A DNA stretch of 64,000 nt. It comes from Manduca sexta. Its lineage: Eukaryota > Arthropoda > Insecta > Lepidoptera > Sphingidae. The notes under the pieces were generated by a model, which ran no database searches, was not told where the DNA came from, and saw only the letters and a list, made by a program, of their open reading frames with translations. Shown here piece by piece: positions 1 to 13,748 of this stretch (position 1 is its first letter; every line of letters begins with the position of its first letter). The stretch is from the NCBI RefSeq assembly GCF_014839805.1, contig NC_051120.1, positions 10,540,001-10,604,000 on the forward strand, read 5' to 3'. The position numbers and the translations under genes are program-made.

Positions 1-264
<264 letters not shown>

Positions 265-751
265 TTTAAAAATACACATTATAGACGGCATATTTCGGCC
301 AGGATTATAAAAAGAAAAAAATATTTTTAATCTGTAACATTATACGTAATTTGTCAAAGTGACAGTTGGAAGGGCAGTGAAAAAAGTTTATATAGCACAG
401 ATAATTAATATTTTACACCTGGCCGGTTGTGAAAAATGTGATCGTATTTTTAAGTTAGTATTTAAAATATGTCTCGACATGTGAAGAGAAAATTATGTGA
501 CTGAATCAAAATATATATAAGTAAAAAAATACGAATTAAACTATTATAAATGTTATGTTTTCTTTTTTATTTCACCCATTCAAGGCACGTGCCGTTAGGC
601 ACTACATAAATGTTTAAAATGAAAGTGCAAATATTAACAGTTGACATTCGGAATTTCGTATTTGTATACGAAAATGCGACTCAGACACAGGTAATGTTTT
701 AAACTTTAAAAATATATTGAAAGGTTTTTAAATATATTTTTTGACATATGT
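265..751. other. 3' flank of the chitinase gene
   Basis: AT-rich, non-coding. No canonical AATAAA occurs in the first 480 bases; TATAAA near 544 is a weak candidate and the first AATAAA is far downstream at 1119-1124. The true 3' end of the transcript cannot be fixed from sequence. Confidence 0.4.
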
Positions 752-915
752 GATGTAGTTATATTGCGACATGATTGCTATGCCGAGGGTTCGGGTTCGA
801 TTCCCTGGCTAAAATTATATGAGAATTTTGTGCTTAATATTGGCCTGGAGGGTGGAATCTATGCCCGATATGACAATAAGCTCAAGCCTATCAAATCAAA
901 TCATAGTTACAAAAT
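752..915 (+). mobile_element. tRNA-derived SINE, family 1 (degraded copy)
   Basis: It has a B-box-like GGTTCGATTCC at 795-805 with a decayed tRNA head before it. A body ending GCCCGATATGACAATA matches, on the opposite strand, the intact copy at 28365-28615. The short open frame here is a by-product. Confidence 0.6.
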
Positions 916-1365
916 ACATTTCCAGTGGTGTACTAGTTGCGCTGCTATCTAGGCATACCTTCGTAGGAAAAAACATGAGCATGTGTATTCGTAGTTAAAA
1001 AAATCACTACATAATATACTAGTCATTATATTATGCGATTGTAAAAAAACCTCTAGCGAAAGCTACAGCGTTGTCTTTTCATAAATAATTGACAACATGG
1101 TGTCATTGGCCTTTTACAAATAAAATATAACAATTGCATTTGCACTTCATGCTTAGCGTACAATCAACGCAGTTTCGGAGGTCAGTGCCCTCCGGATGGT
1201 CCAACAGGGACTTTTAATTTCTTTTATGGGATAAAAAAACTTATTTTAGTACATTATCTTGTTTAAATTTATGAACATTTTGAAAAAAGAATACTGTGAG
1301 TCGACGAAACTGATTTAAATGCGATACATTAACCGTAAATAAGTTTGGATGTGTTTTTGTTGCTC
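916..1365. other. intergenic, nothing recognised
   Basis: AT-rich sequence without a credible gene or a repeat that I can match elsewhere in the window. Confidence 0.4.
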
Positions 1366-1563
1366 ATTAATTTAATATCTGCATTTTTCATGAGGCCAGC
1401 AGAACCACGGATGCCGGTATTACTAGAATAGGCATAAGGAGGTAATTATTCCGGACTAAACAACATTAATTTAATATCTCCCACAAGGCCAGAGGAACCA
1501 CAGCTGCTTTACCGGGATTACTAGAATAGGCATAAGGAAGTAAATATTCGAGACTAAACAAAT
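1366..1563. repeat. two-copy tandem duplication, period about 99 bp
   Basis: TTAATATCT occurs at 1372 and again at 1471. Each is followed by a diverged copy of the same block, including GAATAGGCATAAGGA and GACTAAACA. Only two units are present. Confidence 0.7.
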
Positions 1564-1679
1564 CTCAAACGAAACTTAATAGTATGCCGACCATAGACGT
1601 AATTTTTTTAAGATAATGGTAAGTATAACTCTGGTGGATCTAACTTTCTTTTTCGGCCACGAAAAAAGACTCCACTGCA

Positions 1680-1885
1680 CGTGATGGTCATTGGAATTGA
1701 GTCTAGAGATATTGGACTGACTTTTACGGACATTGCAAATGATTCTACTGCACCTTATGGTTAATAGGTTTCTGACAAAGTGATGAGAGACGATTAACCC
1801 TCGCCAGTCGAGACAAACCTGCCGTTTGGGACATACAGGCTGATCGTGGAACGCGTCACAGGTGGGCCACTATGGCGGGCTTGAC
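1680..1885 (+). repeat. dispersed repeat family D (old copy)
   Basis: Shares the series 'TGATGGT...GACGATTAACCCTCGCCAGTCGA...GCTGATCGTGGAACGCG...GGGCCACTATGGCGGG' with better copies at 32385-32600 and 43040-43300 (reverse). Class unknown; probably a short retroposed element. Confidence 0.5.
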
Positions 1886-2514
1886 AAGAAAACAGAATTC
1901 GATTTCCACAAGAAATTTAAACCATAATATTATAAACAATTTCGATTAACTGAGTTGTAGGCCACTAAGGCAGTCTTAACAAGAAAACTTGTAGTAGTTA
2001 ACTTCCACAATACATTTTTGTCGAGTAAATAATCACGATAAACTGATTTCTGCAAATTTTGAAGCTTGCAGAACTTGTAGCAAGTTGTATGGGTATAGAA
2101 ATATCGATATATTGCTGCTAGGGTATATGCCGAAGTACTTGCTTAACATATAGCTCCAAGAACTTGCTACTCTAAACTTAAATGTTGCCATGACGTATAG
2201 AAGAAATACAATAAACCTTTTTCAATTGATTTTTTTAAGTATATGAATAATATATTATACTTTATCGAATTAAGGACTTTACACCTTAAGTACGTTGGTC
2301 GATATTCGAGTAAACAAATATACCATCACCAGGATGATTCATTCATAATCTAAACAAAGTATTTTTAACGATGTCACCATGAGTGATAGCTTGTTAATTG
2401 AGTTGTTTAATAGAAGTTACTTCTTTTCCTCTTTGCAGCGACATAGTAACATTATTTGTAGTTATCTACATTGATAAAGAAGTAATTTTCGTTTGTATGT
2501 ATCTCTGGCTCAAT
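1886..2514. other. intergenic, nothing recognised
   Basis: No coding frame, RNA gene or clear repeat. Short inverted segments near 2087 and 2159 (GTAGCAAGTT/AACTTGCTAC) are too small to interpret. Confidence 0.35.
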
Positions 2515-2832
2515 TTTATTTTTTTTAATTCTTTGAATGATGAGGCGAGCTTGCCATTTGCCTGATGGTAAGGAATACGACCGCTCATAAACAGTAGAAT
2601 CACCATCTAATACCTTGAATTTCAGAGAATTGTTTGGTGTTTCACTGCGCTCGCCATCCTGAGACATAAGATGTTAAGTCTTATTATGTCCAGTAGTTAC
2701 ACTGGCTACAATGTTCTTCAAACCGGAACACAACAGTGACTACACACTGCTGTATGGCGATAGATATAGATAATGCGGTAGTAGCTACCCATACGGACAC
2801 CCATACCCATACTTACGACCAGTAAACAGAAT
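2515..2832 (+). mobile_element. SINE-like dispersed repeat family B, near full length
   Basis: Starts after a T run with TTTGAATGATGAGGCGAGC, then has CGATACGACCGCCCATAAACAG-like and TGCGCTCGCCATCCTGAGAC segments and ends CTTACGACCAGTAA. At least nine further copies lie in this window, on both strands. No protein is encoded. The absence of a clear A/B box pair leaves its class open. Confidence 0.65.
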
Positions 2833-3442
2833 CCAATAATTATTTCACCAATTCAATGGTACATTGATCGAGAATAATACATTGTACTTCATTTTAATAT
2901 AATTGTGAACTAGTGGGCCTGCTGGTCGATGCCCTGTCACAGACCGCATTTCATGTAAACTACCATTCAACATCAGTTCGACAACAGCTCCACCTATTGG
3001 GTCCGAAATTGTCTTATCATTCAAGCTGGGACTGACTAAACTCTCACAATATTTTTTATTGAAATCAGTAATATCACCCAAATTGCCAATTTTACCCTTT
3101 GATTTTTTAAACTGTTCTTTGCTACAAACCTTTTCCTGATAATATAGAACACAATATAATAGGAATCAGTCAAGCCATTCGCAAGTAATGCTTTTAAATA
3201 CAAGACAAATGATTTTTATTTATATAAATAATGATTTCCTATATTAAATAAACCTTAACGAAACCATAATGTCGCTTTATATAAATTATAATTATTCTAA
3301 AAGATATATCCACAGGACCAGTGACAAGCAAAAGTATTATACTCAACCTTATTAAATATGCATATTATGAACAGTTTTCCGTGTCTATAACTGAGTGACA
3401 TTGACCTGAAGATTACAAGGTTTAGAACATCACATATGATTT

Positions 3443-3635
3443 ATCAAATCACATAACTATTTACTGTAATGGTAATAAAATAATAATGATTTTGTCTAGT
3501 ATTCATTGTTAAGAAAAGCACTTTTATAAACTAAATATATCAAATCACATAATATATTTACCGTCATAGTTGAGAATAAAATAATAATGATTTTGTGTAA
3601 TAATATTTTGTTAGATAAAAGCATGTTTATGTACT
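3443..3635. repeat. two-copy tandem duplication, period about 96 bp
   Basis: ATCAAATCACATAA recurs 96 bases later, each time followed by AATAAAATAATAATGATTTTGT and a similar tail. Two diverged units. Confidence 0.7.
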
Positions 3636-3799
3636 AAATATTGAATGTAAAACTTTATTAAAATCAAACTGGGTTTACGACGCGTCATATAGCATAGATC
3701 ATATCATAAACTCATGCGCACAAGATAATATATCAATATTATGAATTTTCCTTTTTATATTTAGTCAGTTCATTATTTAGTAATATAACATCAGCTTTG

Positions 3800-4100
3800 T
3801 TTTATACTATCGCAGTGCTAGGCACGGGCCTCATTACTACTGAGAGGTATTAGGCCTTAGTCCACCACGCTGGACTAGTGCGGATTGGTAGGCTCCACAC
3901 ACCCTCGAAATTCCTTTAGAGAACTTTTCAGGTATGCAGGTTTCCTCTTGATTTTTCACTCCACTATTAAAGCAAGCGATAACTCACAAAGAATACTCAC
4001 ATAACTCTAGAAATGTCAGAAGTGCGTGTCCTTGGCTTTTGTATCTGCGGACATTCGTCTCGGCAGACCGTTCCACACTCGACTACAATATAGCTGCTTA
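3800..4100 (-). mobile_element. tRNA-derived SINE, family C, near full length
   Basis: On the minus strand it runs from GCAGCTATATTGTAGTCGAG (decayed A box) through a degraded B-box region to the body TTAGGCCT...GAGGCCCGTGCC. The same body is found at 30467-30775 and six other sites. Confidence 0.7.
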
Positions 4101-7100
4101 CTACTTCTTTATTTACTATTTGTTCATTTTTATCCGATAACTAAGAACATCCTTAAATCGTTTATATAATTAGTGAACAAAACATATGTTTTTTTAACTT
4201 GAAGACAACATATTGTAAACATACGTAGTGTGTTTTACATTTCCGCGTATTTTATATTCAAATATTCCATGTGCGAAGTTTCTGCAAGTTTAATTGAGAT
4301 TCCGTTATGCGGAGAAAGTGTTAATTATTTATTTAGACTAGATCCATTAATAGACTAATAAATTAGTCATATAGAATTTGGAATCAATGAAACCAATATA
4401 TGGATTGTAAAGTTATGTAGCGGATTCAACACCTCGTCAGGCTATTTATTTCTTCCCAAACAAAAATAGAAATTTAAAAGTTCCAAACGCTTTTACACTT
4501 TAATTTTAATCGATTTATTTATTTGTTATATAAAATAAACTAAACCCTCTGAAGTTTTTTAGTGATGAAAATACGATTGTTTATAAGGAGACGAAAAAGG
4601 GTGTTTTGAATTTTTTAATTACTTGAGCTAGTTTTGTGACAATACATCCGAGTATCTAAATATCCAAGCATCAACATTATAATATTATATTAAATAGGAA
4701 TTGTAACATATAATATGAATGATGATTTGTTATGATAAAGACATTGAAATAAAACTATGTTTCAGATTTTATCGCGGTTTCTTATATTATAATTTTTTCT
4801 CAACGTTTCGAAGACTGTTTTCGTAGCCACGGGGCGGACAGTTACTATTTCAGTTAGCAAGCAAAATAGTTTTATTCAAATATGATATTAAATTTGTCAC
4901 ACATCGGGCGTCAAATCTGTGTACTATTCTCACCTTCTCGCTAAACCTCCGTCTTCACTATTTATTGACTTGATCTGACTTGATCTTGGCTTTGTTCTGT
5001 AATGTTAGTAGGCTATGCATTTGAATAATGCTCACAGCTCTCAGTCGAGTTGGAGCTAGAAAATAAGCGATTACTAGTACCTATGATAAAAGTATTAAGG
5101 TAATGTGACCAAAGAAAGCCCGGTTTCTAATAAAGCCCATCATGTTTTAGTGATTTTGTGTTGCAGTGCTAAAACATATTATGATTTTTTATAGTTCGTT
5201 TATTCTAAAATTTTATAATATTTATTGATATGTTGCAATTTAATCAAAAGCTTCTCTTTTTATTTTTCATAAAACGATTTAAAAATAAACTGTTGGGCCG
5301 TCAAGGCTTCTGTTACATTATAGTTAATGATATGGGTAAGTGTCCTTCAAACTAGAAAATGCATTGTTTTGAACAATACTGACTGACGGCAGGAATAACA
5401 TTGCGGTGTCTATCTAGACGGATTCTTACGTGAGATAACCTTCTGGGCCTTCAAGGGAACGTTATGTCACCTTATGTATGATTGTTGTATTCAAAATGTT
5501 AGACTTCAGAATTCATTTTATCTCTGGACCTTTCACGGCGTGTCCTCTAGAGGTATCATCTGATGCCAAGGGAAAGATCATTTTCATCAAACACGACGTT
5601 CAAGTATAAATCGGTGTAATTTCTATTATGTTCCTGCCTAATTCCTAATATTATTTGATATTTATAATATGATACTTAATAAATAATATGGTACTGACCT
5701 ATCGATTTTTTTAACTATTCATATTAAACAGTCAGCAACATAAAGAGCTGAACAATAATATTATTCTAAACTATGACATATAATATAACCCTGTGCATAC
5801 GTTTGTATATAAGTATAGGTAGTAAGGTATTTTAATAAATAAATGCATTTTTTTTGTATTTTTCCGTACATAAAATTATGAATACAGGCATAAACAGTAA
5901 ACAAGAATGTTTTTATATCGCCGCAAGATAATGTTTACTTAGCATTTGACCCGAGGGTTATCTGAGGGATAATTACCCATAAACAAAGCTCGGTACGGTT
6001 ACCAAAACAAAAAGCAATTGTTACCGTTACGCGTAAAATAAAAACCTTTTTAATTTAGACGCGAGCCTTTAAATGTTGCTAAGTGACGAAACATTCCTGA
6101 ATTTTATTTTGTGGTTTTATAATTATATTTTCACGGGATGCAAAGTAACCTATAGCAAGCACTAAGGAGTAATGTAGTTTCCTAAGCATGAAAAAAAATC
6201 TTTTTAGCAGTTCTTGAGATTAGCGCGTACAAACAAAATAAAATCTGAAAGAGTATACTGTGAACACAAATATATTTATTTCAAAACATTAAATTTATTG
6301 AAATAATTATATCGTGTTTGATAAATATTTGAAATTACAAACTGATCTAAAAATAAAAAGCAAGTCTTGCATCGTGAATATCAACCCGAGAATTCATTCA
6401 ATACAACTATTTGCAGATCATATTTATCATAATTTCATGTTATTCATCACAATGATTACCCATAATTATTGGAGATCCTTATACTAATAAATAATAAGTA
6501 TGGCAACCCCTTCCTCACTAACGGGACGTTTCCTCGCTAATATTATGGCCGCAACACGTTTTTATTAGTACCGGTGTCAACTGACGTGTAACGGTACTTG
6601 TAAAGATTTTGGGGCCAAGCGAGATGATATTTTGGACGATGCGTTGGCTTTTTTATCCTGGCTTGAATACAAAACAATGCAGTCTATACAAAGAACTTGA
6701 AGAGGTTAGCTGTTGAGTTTCACGTGGTGAGTTTTGCGGAGGTTGAAACATCATCACCTCTTCCTTAATCCCTAGTCCTTTAAAGCTGGTATAACATACA
6801 TGTTTCGTGTTACTGGCTGTTGTAAGTAATATATGTATATGTTCTAAGTTATAAACAAAGTTTAGTAAAAAGATTTGTTATTGACACGAGTGTTTATGTC
6901 GGAGGAAGTGGCAACTTATTTATTTACAAATCATAGCACTTACATAATATCGGTTAATACAGATGAGTTAGAATGCGCACTAAGTTTAAAAATTGTGTCG
7001 CGTATCCGTCTCTAGTTCGAAGTCTCAAGGTAAAAAAGTTCAACAAATAATAATAACAACAACAGAAATCTCTATAAATAATGAACTACTAAGCTAAAAC

Positions 7101-8418
7101 TTCACAAATTTGCTATTTTCGAAGCAAAGAAAACAACAGAACACACAAATACCTTTAAAAATAGAACACAAAAAATATTGGTAAGGATACATTTTCCCGA
7201 TTATGAGACTTAGCATCTTTTATTAGGGCGATAAGCGCATTAGAGTGCCATTTAGTAATTTTGTTCATGTATTGTATAAAAAAAATACATATTTATAACA
7301 AATTCCGTAATTTTCGACGGTCACCTAAATGATACTGGGCTGTTTTATTGGATTACACTGTCTGACGCCGGAACGGATATGGTCGGAAGCCTCGAGGTAT
7401 TTTTACCATGTATATAGTAGTCGTCACGTGTAGGTTGGTTCGGGTAACTTCGGATTATGGAATAACAAGGTACAAACCAGAGCAGCCAGCTCGGGCTGGC
7501 AAGTGGGGGGAAATAAAAGGATATTCCTCTTGATCAGTTATCTCATCATTTACTTATTTCTAACGTATTTGTTCCTTACTCACATCACACATAATATGAA
7601 TTATAACGGTATTACAAAAATTGCGCCTGATGATAAATTATTAACAATACACATAAATGGATTATGAGAAATTTGTTAGGCGCATTTGCATAATTGTATA
7701 CTTCTTGGTAGCGCCATTGAATAGTTTTGTACCTTATGACAACTGATTCTTTTAGTAATTTTTATAGGCGAGTAAAAAAAATCTTAAAGGGATTGTAGAC
7801 AAACTGCTTCTCTTATAAAAGGGAATGACTAGGGAGTGCTTTGTTGCCCCCAATAATCTCATAGGCCGAAAAATTATAGCAATGTTTCCGCTTCATAATA
7901 TGAACGAGATGGGTAACCCTTCGGTCAAATATATACGTTCATATAAAATTATAATTTGCAAAACGTCATGCTACTGCATATCATTTGCATGCATGCAAAA
8001 CTGGATCATTTTTGGTTTTGGTTTCTTTTCCAGTTACATTTTTTTTATATACTGTTTAGGGACTCCACATTGGAATGGCATAAGAACACAATGTCACTAC
8101 ATGAGAATAAAAAATCTGCTAATAATATTAATAATTTGTATACATTCATGTTTGATGTTTGAGTACCTAATTGACCCAGGTTATGACTTGGTGTTAAAAC
8201 CAATAATATTTGGAGATGCATTAGAACGTACTGTATAACAATATGCTAATTAAATTTCAATATTATTTACCTCAGCATAAATTGGTGTTTTGTTTTCCTA
8301 ATTTGTCTTCGTTTAAGAATGTATTTTGTAAAAACTGATGTACTGATGATAAACGCCTATAAGTAGCAACACAACGCTCGTTACCCAAGATACCCAGACA
8401 AAGAAGAAAGACTAGCAG
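4101..8418. other. long intergenic stretch without recognised genes
   Basis: AT-rich. A fragment at about 4795-4850 (CAACGTTTCGAAGACTG...) resembles the block at 58550-58590 and is probably an old repeat end. The frame at 7825-8238 has no recognisable domain, biased low-complexity composition and no splice context, so it is not called. Confidence 0.4.
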
Positions 8419-8612
8419 TAGAGGCGGCCCTAGAGTGAGTTGAACCGGGCAACCGCCCGGCTCTCGCGCGTACAGGGCCCTCGCACAGTGCCTTGAAGGA
8501 TCTTGCCAACGAAGCCGTCAAAACCGAACTGAACTCTTTTTTGTTTCTTCCAAGACCTCGTGTTGTTTTTTTTCTCTTATCTGGAGCTTAGCGAAGTTTA
8601 GGGCCGCCTCAG
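8419..8612. mobile_element. hAT-type MITE, about 194 bp
   Basis: Terminal inverted repeats read AGAGGCGGCCCTA (8420-8432) and TAGGGCCGCCTCA (8599-8611), the GGCGGCCC end typical of one hAT group. Flanking 8-mers ACTAGCAG (8411-8418) and ATTAGTAA (8613-8620) differ only by transitions, as expected of an aged 8-bp target-site duplication. Confidence 0.65.
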
Positions 8613-8620
8613 ATTAGTAA

Positions 8621-9245
8621 ATTATCTGATATCCATAAAGTGATACGAAGTAAGGCTGACATGGAATGAAAAACATCACCATTCTATCAGACATTCTGCA
8701 ACATAGATAGGGACGCTGCCAATGCCACGTACTATTGTATTTTTTTAATAAGAGCCGATAGCATGTCCACGGTGTCTGTTTATCGCTGGTAAAGCTTGAC
8801 ATAGTCAGTTTGAGAATCTTGTTCTTCTTCTTATTTTATAGTATGGCAGTCGCCGTTTATTTATCGGCGATTTCTTAGTGCCGAGTAATAATAGCGGATA
8901 CAAAACAAAAATAAATTTAAACAGATCGCCATTTTGATGGTTCTTCAAAATATATTTCCTGAAATCAATTGTATAATTCAATGATACTTAAACCCTAAGA
9001 TAATTGTATCTTTAGACCTATCAAAGATTTACTATAATTTTTTTCTAGTACGTCATTGGCAAAATCTTCGTCTGTCAAAGATAGAGTCGCAATCTACAAA
9101 TTGAATTGAATTAATTTCTACATTCCAAATGGATACCTCTACTATATAATTATCAATTATGCGTACTTTTGCTCCGTAAGGTTTGTAATGTAAGACAAAT
9201 CGGGAGCAACATGTAGGATAAAAAAAAATAAAAAACTGTAAACTG
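8621..9245. other. intergenic, nothing recognised
   Basis: The open frames at 8614-8802 and 9053-9250 lack any recognisable feature and are taken as chance. Confidence 0.35.
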
Positions 9246-9343
9246 GGCACTGGACCTTATTCCAACATCTGGGAACCGGGGACTACAACTAGAATTGAAT
9301 AATTTAGAATTCCTTAAGTGCTGGCCCTTATTGCAACATCTGT
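9246..9343. repeat. short direct repeat at the left border of the A/B array
   Basis: CTGGACCTTATTCCAACATC (from about 9249) and CTGGCCCTTATTGCAACATC (from about 9321) form a direct pair. The second runs straight into the first array module at 9340. Confidence 0.6.
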
Positions 9344-10610
9344 AGGTTGATTCCCTATGCCACTCGCGATAACACACCGTAAACGCGTGTTGTCAAAACA
9401 AGCTCTAAACACAAACGCGTTTCATACACGCGCCACGATGCGTAATTGAAAAATAGGTATTGTGTATGCCATACGATAGGTTGTCTATGCTTAATATTTT
9501 TTATATTACGGTGTGTTAATGCGTTCAGAAATCTTTCATCCCCTCGAATCGGCAAGTATCGGTTTTTTTGAAAAGGCTTTTTTTGTTTGTATTCGTGATA
9601 TTAAATGATGTAACTCGAATAAACCACTGCCAAACTTTATTTAATCCCATTTTTGTATATATACTTAAATGTAAGAAACATGAAAGGAATATAAAAATAA
9701 TTTAAAGAAATTTCTGTAGACTGTGATTGTTTTCAAACGAAAAAATATTACTTCAAAATGATTGTCAAATGTCAATGTCATAGACTTATTTACTTGATTT
9801 GTTTACTAAAGCCACATTTTAAAAATTGAATTGAATTGATATATTTAATGCTACTGAAGATTTTACACGAATGCTGTTATATGAGTAATAGTAAATGCTG
9901 TTGTGCTAATGCAGTTTGTGCAAAATTGTTAAGGCATTAACTCATCTTTTTTTTTATTTAGTTAAATAATGTGACGAGGATGCCGTTTATCTGATGATAA
10001 GCGATACGACCGCCCATAAACAGTTACAATGCCATCCCGGAACTTTGAATTGCAAAGCACTATGTGACGTTCCACAGTAGGTTTTCAGAATGAGACAAAG
10101 ATTTTAGGTCTTATAAAGTAATTACGCTAGTTACAATTTCCTCTAAACTGGTACATATCAGTGCATGGACACAGTTTAACTTGGCTATGGAAAAACAGAC
10201 ATTGCCGTCAACACCTTATAACTATCAATACAGACATTCACATATAACAGACTTACCACCAATAATTAAAATAAGTGTATATTGCCTATTAAACGTTATT
10301 TTTAAAAAAATTATAGTTCTATTACCTAGTAACTTCTATTAGCCGCTCAACCGGCATTAATCTTTTTGGAATAAAATGTACTCTATTCAATCCACAGCTC
10401 ACTGTCTGAGTACCATATTTCATACACATTCATTTAGTTATTAAGGTGAAACTGATTAATTAACAAACATTCAAACTCATGTATAGAAATTTTACTTATG
10501 TTATCTAAGACTGAACAACAAATAAAAAATAAAACAAAGATAATGTGTTGTTAAAACTGAGTATATTTTACTATTATTTATTTGGAATATCTTGCATTAC
10601 ATTCACTATC
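9340..10610 (+). repeat. array module A1 (1271 bp)
   Basis: Begins CTGTAGGTTGATTCCCTATG and ends CATTACATTCACTATC. It carries an internal family-B repeat at about 9950-10262. Compared with A2 and A4 it lacks a block of about 60 bp containing GCGCTAACAACG. It is non-coding; the small frames in its first 220 bases are chance. Confidence 0.85.
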
Positions 10611-11942
10611 CTGTAGGTTGATTCCCTATGCTACTCGCGATAACACACCGTAAACGCGTGTTGTCAAAACAAGCTCTAAACACAAAGGCGTTTCATACAC
10701 GCGCCACGATGTGTAATTGAAAAATAGGTATTGTGTATGCCATACGATAGGTTGTCTATGCTTAATATTTTTATATTACGATGTGTTAATGCGTTCAGAA
10801 ATCTTTCATCCCCTCGAATCGGCAAGTATCGGTTTTTGAAAAGGCTTTTTTGTTTGTATTCGTGATATTAAATGATGTAACTCGAATAAATCACTGCCAA
10901 ACTTTTATTTAATCCCATTTTTGTATATACTTAAATGTAAGAAACATGAAAGGAATATAAAAATAATTTTAAAGAAATTTCTGTAGATTGTGATTGTTTT
11001 CAAACGAAAAAATATAACTTCAAAATTATTGTCAAATGTCAATGTCATTGACTTATTTACTTGATTTGTTTACTAAAGCCACATTTAAAAAATTGAATTG
11101 AATTGATATATTGAATGCTACTGAAGATTTTACACGAATGCTGTTATATGAATAATAGTAAATGCTGTTGTGCTTATGCAGTTTATGTTAAATTAGCGCT
11201 AACAACGTATATTAATAGGAATTCTACGGACCTTCCATTATAAAATTTGTTGCAAAATCGACAAGGCATTAACTCAAATTCTTTTTTTATTTAGTTAAAT
11301 AATGTGACGATGATACCTGATGATAAGCGATACGACCGCCCATAAACAGTTACAATGCCATCCGGAACTTTGAATTGTAAAGCACTATGTGACGTTCCAC
11401 AGTAGGTTTTCAGAATGAGACAAAGATTTTAGGTCTTATAAAGTAATTACGCTAGTTACAATTTCCTCTAAACTGGTACACATCAGTGCATGGACACAGT
11501 TTAACTTGGCTATAGAAATAGACATTGCCGTAGACACCTTATAACTATTAAGACAGACACTCACATATAACAGACTTACCAACAATAATTAAAATAAGTG
11601 TATATTGCCTATTAAACGTTATTTTTAAAAAATTTATAGCTCTATTACCTAGTAACTTCTATTTGCCGCTCAACCGGCATTAATCTTTTTGGAATAAAAA
11701 GTACTCTATTCAATTCACAGCTCACTGTCTGAGTACCATATTTCATACACATTCATTTAGTTATTAAGGTGAAACTGATTAATTAACAAACATTCAAACT
11801 CATGTATAGAAATTTTACTTAAGTATATTATGTTATCTAAGACTGAACAACAAATAAAAAATAAAACAAAAATAATATGTTGTTAAAACTGAGTATATTT
11901 TACTATTATTTATTTGGAATATCTTGCATTACATTCACTATC
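10611..11942 (+). repeat. array module A2 (1332 bp)
   Basis: Same start and end as A1, plus the extra block near 11193-11260. Family-B repeat at about 11283-11582. Nearly identical to A4 at 13749-15074, including small private differences from A1. Confidence 0.85.
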
Positions 11943-12903
11943 CTGTAAAAGAAATTATTTTATTATTACATTTGATATTATCAGTTTTGTTAACATTAGT
12001 ATTCAATGTAAGATGCCTTTGGTCTCCTAAAATAAAAAGAAAGTGTTTGTACAAACAATTTTAGATTTAACATGATTACATACTTTTGTTTGTAATTGTG
12101 TAAAATTATTGGGATTACCTACATGAAATTTTTGCTTTGTTCCCTGGATCGATATTCACATTTAGAAGATTTTGATATTTAATTTAAAGCTGGCTAAGCC
12201 CTTGATTAAGACCTCTACCAATTACTTATAACAACAATAATGTATAACTAGTAAAATTTCTTCAATAATCTTTATTGTTGTTATCAAACTTTATAGGTAC
12301 AAAACTTTCACCACAAAGAAACTACATAGTATTAATTGTAATGTACATAATTAAGAAAACATTGTTTAAAAAGATACCTTCATTAGTGTTTTATATTTGT
12401 TTGGCCCATCTATTTACTAATAGAAATATTACATCGAAGTAATAAAAATAAACTTGATTGACCTCAATTGTTGTCAAAAGTCGGGTTGCCAGTAGTAAAG
12501 TAGCTTATTTTTTCACCGCTGAGCCCATAACACAAATTTGACTATCAAGATACAAAAACATAGGTTTGAATATTAATTCGATCATTTAGGATTTATGTTT
12601 GTTTTGTTTCTGATAAGGTAGAATATTATATTTGAGTTTTCACGATGTAAAGAGGATACTATCGTCAATAGAAATTATACAGTCGTTGTATCTAAATAAT
12701 TAATTTGTCTAAACGCGCATAGACGCGCTGCATTTATACGTTATTTTGACAATTCGTAACATGCCCATAAGGCGGATGTGTCACACCTCATCGTGTTTAT
12801 GAAATGTCAAATTAGCATCCAGAATACTCTTACACAGTCATAACACGAAGTTAACGAAACACGCCGTGTTACCAAGTTCGATACATTGTCGTAGAATCAT
12901 GCC
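11943..12903 (+). repeat. array module B1 (cut by the assembly gap)
   Basis: Begins CTGTAAAAGAAATTATTTTA and runs to ...CGTAGAATCATGCC directly at the N run. It matches B2 (15075-16035) along its whole visible length. Non-coding. Confidence 0.85.
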
Positions 12904-13403
12904 NNNNNNNNNNNNNNNNNNNNNNNNNNNNNNNNNNNNNNNNNNNNNNNNNNNNNNNNNNNNNNNNNNNNNNNNNNNNNNNNNNNNNNNNNNNNNNNNN
13001 NNNNNNNNNNNNNNNNNNNNNNNNNNNNNNNNNNNNNNNNNNNNNNNNNNNNNNNNNNNNNNNNNNNNNNNNNNNNNNNNNNNNNNNNNNNNNNNNNNNN
13101 NNNNNNNNNNNNNNNNNNNNNNNNNNNNNNNNNNNNNNNNNNNNNNNNNNNNNNNNNNNNNNNNNNNNNNNNNNNNNNNNNNNNNNNNNNNNNNNNNNNN
13201 NNNNNNNNNNNNNNNNNNNNNNNNNNNNNNNNNNNNNNNNNNNNNNNNNNNNNNNNNNNNNNNNNNNNNNNNNNNNNNNNNNNNNNNNNNNNNNNNNNNN
13301 NNNNNNNNNNNNNNNNNNNNNNNNNNNNNNNNNNNNNNNNNNNNNNNNNNNNNNNNNNNNNNNNNNNNNNNNNNNNNNNNNNNNNNNNNNNNNNNNNNNN
13401 NNN
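12904..13403. other. assembly gap of exactly 500 N
   Basis: An unbroken run of 500 undetermined bases, a conventional scaffold-gap placeholder. True distance and content are unknown. It lies inside the duplicated array, so the array order across it is not proven. Confidence 0.95.
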
Positions 13404-13748
13404 CACCAATAATTAAAAATAAGTGTATATTGCCTATTAAACGTTATTTTTAAAAATTATAGTTCTATTACCTAGTAATTGCTGAATGCTCAACCGGCAT
13501 TAATCTTTGGAATAAAATGTACTCTATTCAATCCACAGCTCATCATTCGAGTACCATATTTCACACATTCATTTAGTTATTAAGGTGAAACTGATTAATT
13601 AACAAACATTCAAACTCATGTATAGAAATTTTACTTATGTTATCTAAGACTGAACAACAAATAAAAATAAAACAAAGATAATGTGTTGTTAAAACTGAGT
13701 ATATTTTACTATTATTTATTTGGAATATCTTGCATTACATTCACTATC
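13404..13748 (+). repeat. array module A3, 3' part only
   Basis: Starts at the gap inside the A sequence (CACCAATAATTAAAAATAAG) and runs to the usual A end CACTATC. Its CTCATCATTCGAGTACC differs from the other A copies (CTCACTGTCTGAGTACC), so it is a separate copy. Confidence 0.8.

Noticed and set aside
7825..8238. 137-codon open frame on the plus strand
   Set aside because: Low-complexity I/F/C-rich composition, no domain, no promoter or splice context, and another frame overlaps it.
12866..13453. Long open frames on both strands across 12.9-13.4 kb
   Set aside because: They consist of the 500-N gap; there is no sequence to translate.
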